The notes under the pieces were generated by a model. The model was not told the origin of the DNA. It worked only from the letters and a program-made list of their open reading frames with translations, and searched no databases. This document shows, one piece after another, positions 43,580 to 53,965 of a stretch of DNA of 64,000 nucleotides. Within the stretch, counting starts at the first letter, position 1, and every line of letters begins with the position of its first letter. The position numbers and the translations under genes were made by a program. The stretch is from NCBI RefSeq assembly GCF_013373865.1, contig NC_050472.1, forward strand, positions 12,733,913-12,797,912, given 5' to 3'. The stretch comes from Monomorium pharaonis (Eukaryota > Arthropoda > Insecta > Hymenoptera > Formicidae).

Positions 43580-44310
43580 ATGCGGTTTGTACAACATTCA
43601 CCAGCGATTAAAATAACAAATTTTGATGACAGGATAATGTTCGAACGAAAGATACGGAGGCATGGAACCATGTTGCCGAGTTCTATAAGTGGTATAATTT
43701 GCGGTCCGTCAAATTGTAGCAAGACAAACGTATTAATAAGCTTGTTGGAAAGTCCGCATTACGTTTTGAGAAAGTGTATGTGTACTCGAATGTGTATGTG
43801 TACTCGAATGAATATGTGTACTCATTACAACAATCGAAATATCGATACTTGGAAAATTTATTGACACCGATTGAAGAAGTTAATTATTTTGCATTCTCCA
43901 ATAACTGTGATGTCATTCAGCCGAGTGAAGCGCTTCCGAGTTCCATTTTTATCTTTGATGACGTGGTGTGTAATAAGCAAGATACGATAAGAGACTACTT
44001 TGCAGTGGGGCGACACGTGGACGTCGACTGCTTCTATCTCTGTCAGACGTATGCAAAGATACCGAAACATCTTATACGAGATAATGCGAATTTGCTAATT
44101 TTATTCAAGCAGGATGGTACTAATCTAAAACACGCGTACAACGATCATGTAAATATTGACATGTTTTACGAGGATTTTAGCAATTTATGTCATACTTGTT
44201 GGCAACAAAAGTATGGATTTTTAGTGATAAATAAGGATAGTGTGCTCGCTGATGGACGATATCGAAAAGGATTTAATGACTTCGCAATACCACAAAGCAG
44301 TTGTTTTTAA
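43580..44310 (+). pseudogene. Polinton packaging ATPase, frameshifted
   Basis: The first frame (43580 to about 43772) contains a Walker-A-like GIICGPSNCSKTNVL, where the usual glycine before KT is serine. The second frame (about 43772-44310) contains Walker B in SSIFIFDDVVC and a motif-III-like FYLCQTYAKIPKHLIRDNAN. This is the FtsK/HerA-type (A32-like) genome-packaging ATPase of Polintons and related viruses. The frames meet at an 18-bp unit (GTGTATGTGTACTCGAAT) present about three times in tandem at 43774-43830, so a deletion and local repeat expansion broke the gene. It is the first gene of the rightward block. Confidence 0.8.
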
Positions 44311-44840
44311 TACGTTGACCAAGCAACGTTTCTCAACATGGATAACACAGATAACAGTATGAATCGTGAGAAGATTGTGAAAGAGATTGCGAAAACGAGT
44401 GATTCAATTCGCAAAAAATATCGCGCTTTGAAAGCGGGTAAAGTGCAAGAAAAGATGGCGTTGGAGAGACACTTTAAGCCCATTGTCGAACCATTAAAAC
44501 AGATTGTTGAAAACACCGTTGGTGATGTATCAGATCCGATTAAGAATGAAACGTTCTTTTCGGGGGAAGACGAATACGCAGAACCAAAACCGAAACGAAA
44601 GTGATTAAACGCTTCGCTTAACAATTCTATAATGACCTCCTGTTAAAAAAATGAGACGATCAAAATTTGTACCAACTAATTTGAATGAAACATCGCAAAA
44701 TATTACATGATAGTGATTTATCACACAGTCATGTACCTTCTGTCGAAGACGTTTTTGAAATCGCAGCCAATGAACCGCTTGTGACGTTTATTCGACAACA
44801 GTTGGAAACGCGAGGACGTGAAAAGTTGCACACACACTAT

Positions 44841-46397
44841 CCCAGGTAGCAAGGTGACGTCTAATTGACGGCATTTTTTGGTCATTTTATGACAAACTAG
44901 ACGTCATAATGTCAAGATAAAATGACGTCTAAATGTCGTAAAACTGACGTACATTTGTCTCATCTTAACGATGTCATATATTGACGTCAAAAATACGTCA
45001 TTATTTTCATATTATTGACGTCATTTTCAAGAAGCTAGTATCGTACATTTGACGGTATTTTATTGTTATTTTTATGAAAAAACAAGTTTTTAGGTTACAT
45101 TTAATAAAGACGACATTTTAACGTCATTTTTATGACTATTCCAGGTAGTAAAAGCCGTTATTTTGACGTTTTAGAAAATATTTCGGGTACATGTCCTATA
45201 TATGCAGTACTTGCATTATGAAAATATCGAAATAACATAATTATAATGTAAAAAAAAATCTACGTTGTTTCTCAACAAGCATCACGACCCACCACACCAT
45301 AGTCACGTTTGGAATTGCCTAACTTCCGCGGTCACCCATCCAACTCTGAACCGCCGTCGACGTTGCTTGACTTCGAAGATCGTACGCTACTTAGCCCTTT
45401 GTGATGATTCATGAACACTTGATGATCATGAATACATATTTGTTATCAGTTCAATAGATGCGAGAAACATGAAACTTGTAGTTAACTAATATTTTTATAA
45501 ATAAATATAAATTTACAGTTTTTTTCCTGATTTTTACATATGCAAAATAACATGTGGAATAACTTATAGAAATATGTTTTTGCTCTGTTCTTTTGATAAA
45601 GCTAAATTATACCTCAGACAAAACGCAATATTTATAAAATATTTATAAAATATTTATAATATTTATTTAAATATTTTATAAATATTTATCTAAATATTTT
45701 ATAAATATTTTTGTGGTCTTAGATTTGACAAATCATAAAGATTTATCATAAATATTATAAAAATATTTATGAAATATTTATAAATATTTACAAAATATTA
45801 CTTATACAAATCTTTATCTTTTATTTATCATAAATATTATATAAAATATTTAATTTATATTTTAATATGTTAAATAAAAAATTTTTTTTCGTGTATAAAA
45901 ATATGTGTAAAATATTTATATAATATTTTGAAAAAATAAATATTAATAAATATTTATCATAAATATTATGTGCTGCCTGGGATGATTATAAAATATTGAT
46001 AGTATTAATTATATAAAATATTATATTAATTTTAATAATGTTGTTTATTAACCAATCTTTAAATAATGATAGTTATAGGTAGCAAGGTGTCGTCCACTAG
46101 ACCTCAATAATTTATCATTTGAGGTCAAATCGTCAATTATTACAAAGAATTATAGTTAACGTCAGTAATTAGTCACTAATAAAATCTTATTAATACGTCG
46201 TAAAATGATCAATTAACTGACGTTATTAATTAGTCAAGAATATGACGTCGGAAATACGTTGTAGGATGGATAAATGACTGATGTAATTAATAGGTCAAAA
46301 AATGACGTTACTATTACGTCTTAATTTGGTAACATGACGTCCGCGACCTTAAATGACGAATTATTGACGTCGTATTAACGTCACCTTGCTACCTGGG
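44841..46397. mobile_element. CCCAGGTAGC-family TIR element, copy 2, inside a Polinton gene
   Basis: A 1,557-bp element has ends CCCAGGTAGCAAGGTGACGT and ACGTCACCTTGCTACCTGGG, flanked by AT (44839-44840 and 46398-46399). The coding sequence of the interrupted Polinton gene verifies the empty site with a single AT. Subterminal regions have a dozen or more TGACGT/ACGTCA words. The core holds a 5S-like segment (45284-45410, minus strand) and the right arm an AT-rich AAATATTTATA block. Confidence 0.9.
45284..45410 (-). other. 5S rRNA-like segment
   Basis: On the minus strand GAAGTCAAGCAACGTCGACG is followed by TTGGATGGGTGACCGCGGAA, matching the central third of 5S rRNA (GAAATTAAGCAGCGTCGGG... 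and TTAGATGGGGGACCGC). Outer parts (ACTATGGTGTGGTGGG near the 3' side) are rearranged. It is a derived copy within the TIR element, likely a relic of a 5S-promoter SINE. Confidence 0.7.
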
Positions 46398-47178
46398 ATG
46401 GTTCATTAGGTCAAAAATGTATGGGAGCTGTTCTGAGTGGTAAAAAACCAGTCATAATAGATACTGTTTACGGAGCTTATTTCACCGACTTTGGAACGAT
46501 GCTCGGCGATAAACGCATCGACATTCATAAGAATGACAGCATAGTCATAGATGGTAAAATATATGTGGGGACGCCTGGTCTGTATGAATTAATTTTCATG
46601 AAAATGCCCAACATGTACACGAATAATGACCTGCAGAATTATAAAAACATTCTATTGGCGACAAATGCATATAGACGCGGGCATATTGCACATAATCAAG
46701 TAATGGGCAACAAAGGGTCTAAATATAAAAATATAATTGCGCCCTTAGAAACAGACGCAAAAGTTGGACAAGGTATGACCGAGCGCTATTACATTAACAG
46801 TGATAACAAGATCGATTCTGTTCATTGGGATGATCCCAACGAGCTTGTGGATCGCCTTCGATTGCTCGAGCCCTCACATCAGGCAGGGCACAATGCTCAC
46901 GACAACGAGATTCTATCAATTATTGAGGAACTTCGCGAGGCTGGTCTTATTGTAAATTAAAACTGCATGAAATCATTTAGTCAACATCGAAATGTCAATC
47001 AACAAGTTTGGAACATCGCTTGGAAGAGGTGGTGCGGAACCATACTATCAATGGAGCGGATTAGTCAGAAATTATGTGCGCGATAACACTCTTTGCATAG
47101 CTGCCACCGATTTTGATGCAAAGTTGCGCAAGATTCGACGTGTAGCGCTGCCTGTAGACGATAGTGATGCTGAAACCA

Positions 47179-49111
47179 CCCAGCGGGGGCACAGAGACCG
47201 AGGAGCAGCGGAGCAAGCCAGAGGGTGCAGCCGAGCTGCGAGGAGCAGTGACTTCGACCCCGACGACCACAGGGAACGGAGCACTGTACGAGCATCCAGC
47301 GTGCGTCTAAGAAGGTTGGGCGAAGCAAAGTCCTACACAGATAACAAATAGCGCGTTAAAAGTTTCACATTTTATTTAATGATTAATATATCATTTTTTA
47401 TTTTATTCATAATACATAGTTTATTCGTTAAATTCTTAGTTTATCAAAACATTTGCGAGGAACGAAAGGAATTGCGACATATCAAAAAAGGCGTAATTAA
47501 AATTGCGTTAATATTATTATTTTTTTATATAAACTGGTGAGAAGTTAAGTATCGCGTATTAATTGTTCTGTTACATCTAGCAAGCGTTAAGCGTAAAGTT
47601 TACTGCATGATTATTATTTCTAAGCGCAAAGTTTTACTGCGTGATTCTTATTTCATTCTTAGGAGACGTAAAGTCCGAAGAGTATTATTTTTTCTAAAGG
47701 CGTTAAGCATGCCGAAGCTGTCAAAACAGCTAGTAATCTATTATTTTACGTTAGCCTTTGGTATATTATTTCGTTTAAATATCTCATTCGTTATATCATA
47801 TGCATATTGTATGTTTTTCATTATCCTATAATCTAAATTAGCATTAAGTTAGTTTTAAGTCATTCTGAGCATCCTGCAACTAAGTCAGCATAAGGTGTAG
47901 GTGGTGGCACTACATAGTGTAGATGCCGGAGCAGGCTGCAAGCCTGTAGAAAGTTTATAATGTTAGCTTAAAGGTACTTTTAAGTGCCATAACCGCACTT
48001 TTCGGTGCGAAGGTCTATTCCATAAACCAAGCGTGTCCGATTGGCTGGAGCGCCAGTGGAGGGGAGCGCCAGCGACGATACTACCACAGCGCAGAACAAT
48101 TGGCCAAGGCACGAGAGTGGGAGTGACGCAGGAGCCTGCACGCGACGCTACGAGCCGATTGGGCGAGACCTCCGCAGGGAAGCGCAGCTGAGCGCTGATT
48201 GGCTGTTACAACGTGAGCGCGCACGGCGGCCCGCCGGCGTATATAAGGAGGCGCAGCGGCGTCTCGAAAGCTTTTCGATCCCAGACACCGTATGGGTAAG
48301 ATCTCCGCGACATATTGTATTCGCGATAACAAAGAGAGAATCGATTAAGTTCCGCGGAAGTGCGACCGCGTAACCAAACTGCGTAAAACCGCCGAATGCG
48401 AGTAGGCGCGTTTCGGAAAGTCATTTTCAGATAGTCACGACCGTGATTCATGGCAATTGCGTAAACGAATGTGAACAAGCATCGCGTTCGGGAACTGTAA
48501 ATAGAATATTTACGGGAAAGAGCGAGGAGATGTACACGACTGTGATTAGGCGACGCGTACGGGAGTTTGTGAATATATATTTAAGTGTTTGGTTTGAAAT
48601 AAATTTTATTTTGTGTTTGAAAAACAATACGAACAGACTGTTGTTGACCTACTTACCAAGTACTTACCTGCATGTGATCCGAGACGTCATATCCTGGGAT
48701 AACCTGTAAAAAAGAAGTTCTGTTAAAAATCTGGGAGCGAGGGGTAAATCGTTTTACGAGCATATACTTACCTGGTGGAACCTGGCGACCTGGGGAGTCC
48801 TGAGTGATCCAGCGACGGCAGCAGCAGCACCTGAAAATAAAAGAGAAATTAATAAAAATGAAAATAATCCACTCACGTGACAGAGTGATTAATAAATCAA
48901 ACATAAGTTACTTATCTTGGGAGCGGATACTACGTTCCGACGGCAGCTTGAGGGAAGGCAGACACGTCTCGACGGCGGTGAATCCTTGCTTCTTGAAAGG
49001 TGAAAGGAGCTGGCGACCAGGCAGAGACGCGAATCAAGGTCTTCCGAAAGGTTTGTGATTCACTTTCCAAAGCGTATTTCTTTCCTATCACGTTAAAATC
49101 AATCACAATGC
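47179..49111. mobile_element. 1.9-kb insertion with AACCA duplication, class uncertain
   Basis: Flanking AACCA at 47174-47178 and 49112-49116 marks a 5-bp target duplication, as for many LTR retroelements. Plus-strand signals resemble an LTR or promoter unit: TATATAAGGAGGCG (48239), a donor GTAAGATCTC about 55 bases later, and AATAAA at 48598. On the minus strand are short exon-like blocks bounded by AG and GTAAGT (about 48832-48773 and 48706-48671). I find no reverse transcriptase, transposase or clear TG...CA ends, so the class is open. Short ORFs are not convincing. Confidence 0.55.
48236..48250 (+). promoter_or_regulatory. TATA box within the 1.9-kb insertion
   Basis: GTATATAAGGAGGCG in a GC-rich context is followed about 55 bases later by a splice donor. 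It is a strong core-promoter candidate. Confidence 0.55.
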
Positions 49112-49477
49112 AACCAATAAACGATACGTACAGCAGACCGTGAAAATTTTAAAGGATCGACAGGATGAAATTGAGAGGAAGATTGAGACACTCCAAAATA
49201 GAGTAGAAATTACAGCTCATATGCTAAACGAGTTTCAAAGACAGCTCGACGCGGTGACCTATCGTGCAGAGTAAAAAAGTCGATACATCGAATATATATG
49301 CCATTTGTATATTACACTCCAAGCATGTCTGAGAAACAATTGCTGGTTGAGGAGTTGCATGCTCCGGCGAGAAGAAATTTTCCTCGAAGACGTGTCATAG
49401 TTTGCGGATACGATGACCTGTGGCAGGCGGATGTGGTTGAGATGCGTCCTTACACGCGATTTAACCGAGGTTATCAC

Positions 49478-50936
49478 CAAAGAGGATCAGATAGAGTGGA
49501 AGCTGGCCGTATCCGCGATTTGCGCCATCTAGCAGTTCGGAGACCTACTACGTGCAATCCTCTCTCTCTCACAAAGCTTTGCTCTCTCACTCTTTCAAGG
49601 GCCTCAAGATAACCACCTTTAACAGTTACGCTTTGTCGTTTGCAGCAAGTTGACTGACAGAAAATTACATTGTGATAAATAAAAAAAATGACCCTGCGGT
49701 GCTACGTAAAATATTGCAAACAAAATAGTAAACTTAATAAAGATGTATCCTTTTTTCAACAGCCGACAAATTCTGAACTGTAAGTATGAAATATACTTGA
49801 ATAAGTTGTGATTAAACATCAACACTTATTAACGTTATTTTTTATTTTATGTCATGAATAAAAATAGATATTTCTGTTTAAGTTTAAAGTTAAAAATAAA
49901 TTTTTGGGAATTATTTAATCATTAGAATTGTTATTGATTTAGAACTAATGAATTATGATTCTATGGTATTGTATGATATATAGTGGAATTCTCTAATAAA
50001 AAACTGATTTACAGGCAAAAGAAATGGCAGGAATTTGCTGGTGTACAAGGGAATCCTCCAAATCACCTCCGTATTTGTTCGGATCATTTTGAATCAAATT
50101 GTATTAGGAAAAAATATCCAAGGCCGCTGCTTGTTCGTGGAGCGATGCCTATCATTAAACCTCATCGCAAGTCTCCATCACCACCAGTTATCAAATATCA
50201 CAAGGACAAAATGGAGATTTATAGATCGGCCCTTGAAGGTAATTTAAGTAGAAAATATTTATTTTTAAAGTCCATTAATAATCTTGGAGTTTTCTTAAAT
50301 TAACAATTAGCTTATAACCCAGAAAATATGTTGCCGTCAATTTATTGACAATTTGTCATTAAGGCCCAAAATTTTCGATGCCTCAGGCAACAATTGTTTT
50401 CTGGAAAGCATCTGCTTAATTTTCTCCACAACAAAATTTATATTTTATAGGAGATTGTTTCCATCCATCAAAGAGAGTGGTTTTGGATATACAAAGAGCA
50501 ATTGTAGAACAACCAACAACAATTAACATTGAAACCAACGATAACATCAAGATTGTGCTATCAGGTAAAAAAAAGGTAAAAAGTGAAAAGGAAAGTTGAA
50601 TTTTTTATCAGCTATCTTAATTCCGACAATTGTACATAGAATCTTATCCACTGATTTCCACATTCCGATAATTGCACATATTTTGTAATACGTCATATTG
50701 TTGAAATAAATAACAAAGTATATGTAACTTAATGTTATTATTATTTAAGTAATTTGATTTTCCTCTTTTTTTTATGTCGTTAATAATTTTACTAAATCTC
50801 AAGATTTGAATTTTGGTGCTATTGAAGAGTGGGGGGATTTAGGAAGGCCTCCGAGCTGGTAAATGGCTCTGAAACTCGGACACGCTATTTAATATTGTGC
50901 TCTTATGGCAGCTTCTACTCTATCTGATCCTCTTTG
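49478..50936. mobile_element. P-type DNA transposon remnant
   Basis: Inverted ends CAAAGAGGATCAGATAGAGT (left) and ACTCTATCTGATCCTCTTTG (right) bracket 1,459 bp. GTTATCAC is duplicated at 49470-49477 and 50937-50944, an 8-bp duplication as made by P elements and hAT elements. The enclosed THAP-domain exons favour the P superfamily. Most of the transposase is deleted, so it is a non-autonomous internal-deletion derivative. Confidence 0.88.
49688..50564 (+). pseudogene. THAP-domain N terminus of a P-type transposase
   Basis: Three consecutive exons (49688-49779, 50015-50238, 50451-50564) join in frame through consensus GT-AG introns. The protein begins MTLRCYVKYCKQNSK, continues KKWQEFAGVQGNPPNHLRIC and SDHFESNCI, then AMPIIKPHRKSP. 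Two cysteines near the start plus the CSDH pair and the conserved tryptophan make a C2CH THAP zinc finger, the DNA-binding domain of P-element transposases. After the donor at 50565 no catalytic region follows before the right terminus, so the gene is truncated to about 140 residues. Confidence 0.8.
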
Positions 50937-51931
50937 GTTATCACTACATACTCACCGTTATCGACGTGTTGAGCAAGCATGCATGGGCTGTGCCGCTCAA
51001 GGCCAAGAGTGGTAGCGAAGTTGCTATTGCGATTGCAAAGATAATTCGGAAAGATGGAAGATGTCCGAAAAATTTGCAAACAGACAAAGGAAAGGAATTT
51101 TATAACGCAAACGTGCAGAAACTATTGAAAAAACATGATATCAATCATTATTTCACGTACTCTATAATGAAAGCATCAGTTGTCGCTTTAACCGCACGTT
51201 AAAGAACGTTATGTGGAAACAATTTACACTCAATGGAAATTATGGATCAATCTGCTGCTACGTCTCGTGTCAGATTACAATGTACGAAAGCATCGAACTA
51301 TCGGCATGCGACCCATCGATGTTACGCCTGCAATCGCTAAAAAACTCTTAACCACTGTGTATAGTCACATAAAAATTGCAGCACCCGCGCGATTTAAAGT
51401 AGGTGACTCGGTGCGCGTCAGCAAATTCAAAACTGTTTTTGAGAAGGGCTATACACCAAATTGGACTACGGAGATATTTAAAATTATTAAAGTACAACGT
51501 ACCAATCCTGTTGACATGTACTAGAGGATTCCTGTGGAAAACCTATCGCTGGAGGATTCTACGAATATGAGCTGCAGCGTGTTGCAAATCCTGACGTGTA
51601 TCTTGTTGAAAAAATATTACACAGAAAAGGAGATGAGGTTTATGTCAAGTGGCTGGGATTCGATGGATCGCATAATTCATGGATACATAAAGACAATGTT
51701 ATTCAATCCATATAAAAATTGTTTTTATTATATTTACATAAAAGTACAATGTAACCGTATAAACATAAAATACATTATTAATTTTATATTATGCGAGATT
51801 TTTTTATCATCCTTCCATCATCCTTAATACATTCTTATTATTAATACTTATACTTTATTAATACTTTTATATAAAAATACGAATAAAATTATAACGTAAA
51901 ACTATAAAATGTGTATATAAAATATAAAATA

Positions 51932-53500
51932 TTATAACGGTATTCGATAATGTCCCCACGGTAACGTTTTAACCGAATTGGGTATGAGGTATCTCTTGTC
52001 GTCATATGGACTTAGAGCGATTTTCGTTTTGGACACCGTATATACTTCATGCATCTTGGATCTTATGCATGATTGCGGCGCGTCATCTCGATCTCATCTT
52101 TCAAACACCGGGTGTAATCATCGAACGTTATGGTTCGCGCTACTACGCTATTCTTGACACCTTTCGCCTTTTTCGTATTCTTCTTTCCATCCACCTTCAA
52201 CGCATACATCTTTGCTCTAAGTCCAACGAACTCGGTCATTTTCACACCATTGTTCTCATCTTTCATCAGGCCCGGAACTTTTTTATTTCCGAGAGGCATA
52301 CCGTATGTGTTGTCAACCGAATAATCGCTCGTGTCGAACCTAGCGATATCGCGTTTTATCGTCTCGTAAATATCCTCGCATTCGACGAGGTATACGAGAC
52401 TGTCGGTGTCGGTGTACATGACTACATTTGTCACGATACAGAGGTAACATATATTCATGGTGAAATTCATATAGACATGTTTTAGAAATATCTAGGATAC
52501 ACATGCCTACGTAAATCGGTTTATATAATTTTACCTCGAGTTTTCTAAGTTCAACGGCGATTAAATTTTCCGCAAAAATACTTCGACTGTGAAAATTTGG
52601 TTTCGCGATCATTGCCTCCGCATCATACCCAACTATTTCGTCAACTTAACGTCAACATGATTTCGTACATTCTCCATGGTTTTACCAAACACCGCATTAT
52701 TCATTAATTTATACAAGTTTTTTTCGAAATCATTTTTAGCGATGGTTCGGAATTGCGTGTTTAACTCTATGTATTTACAGAGCCATGGAGATTGTGCGAA
52801 TTTTAACACGCGGTATGAAGACCGTGACGCATGCACTGCTGCAGGTTGCGGTAGTGGATGATGTAACGTTTCTTATACAAGGTCGCTAGAAGTTTATATT
52901 CACGCTTGCCTGATGGTTTATCACGTGTCGGACAGAAAGGTAGGTCATTGTGCTCATCGTGAAGTTCTCGAAAATACTCGAGATCAACTTCGAGAATGTA
53001 TCTCGTTGGTGAATTGAGAGCGATCGCACACACGTCAAAATTTGAGACATCTTTGATCCATTAAAATTCTCCATAGGGCAACGGTTGACACATTGCCCAT
53101 CCGTACAAATTATTGACGTCAAAGTACATAAGATATGAGGATGGTTTCGATGGGTCGTACGTCTGCATGTACTTGTTATTGGCTCGCGCATGTCTGCCTG
53201 AACATTGACTGAGGCCACCGCGTATACCGCGTTCTATAAACATTACCATGTTAATGTCAGTAAGCAGTTCGAAAGTGATGTTGGTGTATTTTAACATAGC
53301 ATCCCACGTGTATCCGGGGAGAGTGTAATAATGTGTGGGATCGAGACCATAACTTTCTAAGCATTTATCGCGGAAATTTTCAAAAATATCAGCTAATAAT
53401 AAAACATCTGTTTTTAAATATAGATCACTATATTCATCTAATGTTCGAACGGAGAATTGCTTCCAGACATTCTCGGCGTGATTAGTACATCTGCGCTGCC
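51932..53500 (-). pseudogene. Polinton family-B DNA polymerase, C-terminal half, decayed
   Basis: Minus-strand frames from about 53500 to 51932 encode the palm and thumb of a protein-primed-type family-B polymerase. Motif A is YFDVNNLYGWAM (near 53110), motif B-like FEKNLYKLMNNAVFGKTM (near 52700), and motif C MYTDTDSLVY (near 52410). The C terminus reads LSPYDDKRYLIPNS and ends at a TAA at 51932-51934. At least four frameshifts separate the pieces (about 53050, 52820, 52620, 52440 and near 52065). The N-terminal exonuclease half is missing, replaced at 53480-53780 by a tandem repeat. This enzyme would have replicated the element. Confidence 0.88.
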
Positions 53501-53785
53501 CTTTAGCAATATTTGCATTCTTTGAATGATCTCATCAGAAGATATGACAAATGATTTATGTACGTGCCTAAAACGTATTTTGTTACAGCAGCCATACATC
53601 AGCGCTTTTGCAAGATTATTCGAATGTGATTTTTTGAATGATCTCATCAAAAAATATGTATTAAATAATTTGTGTACGTGCCTAAAGCGTATTTTTGCAT
53701 CACAGCTGCCATACATCGGCGCTGACTTTTGCAAAATTTGCATTCTTTGAACGTATGATTTTTGAATGATCTCATCAAAAATATG
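53480..53785. repeat. Tandem repeat truncating the polymerase gene
   Basis: The word TTTGAATGATCTCATCA recurs at about 53521, 53633 and 53761, with GTACGTGCCTAAA and CAGCNGCCATACATC between. That makes roughly 2.3 units of 112-128 bp. Confidence 0.75.
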
Positions 53786-53847
53786 TCAAATAAAGACTAT
53801 GGGATTTGTTCCCACTACTCTTATTGGGGTATGTGGTGGGGTGTACA

Positions 53848-53862
53848 GAGAAGGTATAAAAA
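53848..53862 (+). promoter_or_regulatory. TATA box of the 53966 gene
   Basis: GGTATAAAAAGAG lies about 110 bases upstream of the ATG at 53966. It is a good core-promoter candidate. Confidence 0.55.
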
Positions 53863-53965
53863 GAGTTCTGACAACGGATACCATGTCACCCGTTTACAAG
53901 ACGGACAGCAAGGGTTTCTGAAACGTTACCACTCGGTTAATCGGTAAAAGACGAACTTCTCGAAG

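Larger units (their letters stand above)
44338..46960 (+). pseudogene. Polinton virion-type hypothetical, split by a TIR element
   Basis: The 5' piece (44338-44604, 88 codons) begins MDNTDNSMNREKIVKEI and is rich in charged residues. A decayed stretch with a shifted frame follows (about 44705-44840, with PSVEDVFEIAANEPLVTFI). The gene is interrupted at 44841-46397 by a CCCAGGTAGC element and resumes to 46960 (GTMLGDKRIDIHKNDSIVID, TPGLYELIFMKMPNMYTNND). Removing the insert and one AT copy restores an uninterrupted junction between the second and third parts. The C-terminal half resembles a domain of unknown function common in insect Polinton proteins. Function unknown. Confidence 0.65.
46992..49274 (+). 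pseudogene. Polinton coiled-coil (fibre-like) protein split by insertion
   Basis: The 5' part (46992-47178) begins MSINKFGTSLGRGGAEPYYQ and reads WSGLVRNYVRDNTLCIAATD. The 3' part (49117-49274) is a coiled coil (LKDRQDEIERKIETLQNRVE) ending VTYRAE. Deleting the 1,933-bp insert and one AACCA copy leaves a continuous frame of about 115 codons, so the gene was intact at the time of insertion. The order (between the previous gene and integrase) and the short N-terminal head plus coiled coil suggest a virion fibre or tail-type protein; that is inference. Confidence 0.6.
49298..51715 (+). pseudogene. Polinton integrase with chromodomain, split by a P-type element
   Basis: The first part (49298-49477) includes EELHAPARRNFPRRRVIV and the first catalytic aspartate in DLWQADVVEM. 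The gene is interrupted at 49478-50936 and resumes (50945-51185) with TVIDVLSKHAWAVPLKAKSG and the second aspartate in LQTDKGKEFYN. Frameshifts near 51180 (just where the catalytic glutamate is expected) and 51240 precede the C-terminal part (51213-51520). Another shift near 51515 leads to a chromodomain (51550-51705: YLVEKILHRKGDEVYVKWLG). This is the retroviral-type rve integrase of Polintons, which inserts the element; the chromodomain probably targets chromatin. Confidence 0.88.
39611..53500. mobile_element. Decayed Polinton/Maverick element
   Basis: The interval holds most of the Polinton core gene set: capsid proteins, adenain-like protease, packaging ATPase, integrase with chromodomain, and protein-primed-type family-B polymerase. 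A leftward block (39.6-43.5 kb) and a rightward block (43.6-51.7 kb) diverge from a shared TATA region near 43.5 kb, and the polymerase is reversed at the right. I did not find the element's own terminal inverted repeats; the true ends may be near 37 kb and 55 kb or lost. Three foreign insertions (44841-46397, 47179-49111, 49478-50936) and many frameshifts and stops show it is inactive. Confidence 0.9.

Noticed and set aside
45284..45410. A functional 5S rRNA gene
   Set aside because: Only the central part matches 5S rRNA, and it lies in a transposable element with changed ends.
47061..48478. Multiple ORFs of 70-110 codons in the 1.9-kb insertion
   Set aside because: Open frames occur on both strands in a GC-rich insert, without recognisable motifs; the first codons of one belong to the split Polinton gene.
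52006..52485. 159-codon plus-strand ORF
   Set aside because: It is the antisense shadow of the DNA polymerase motif C region.
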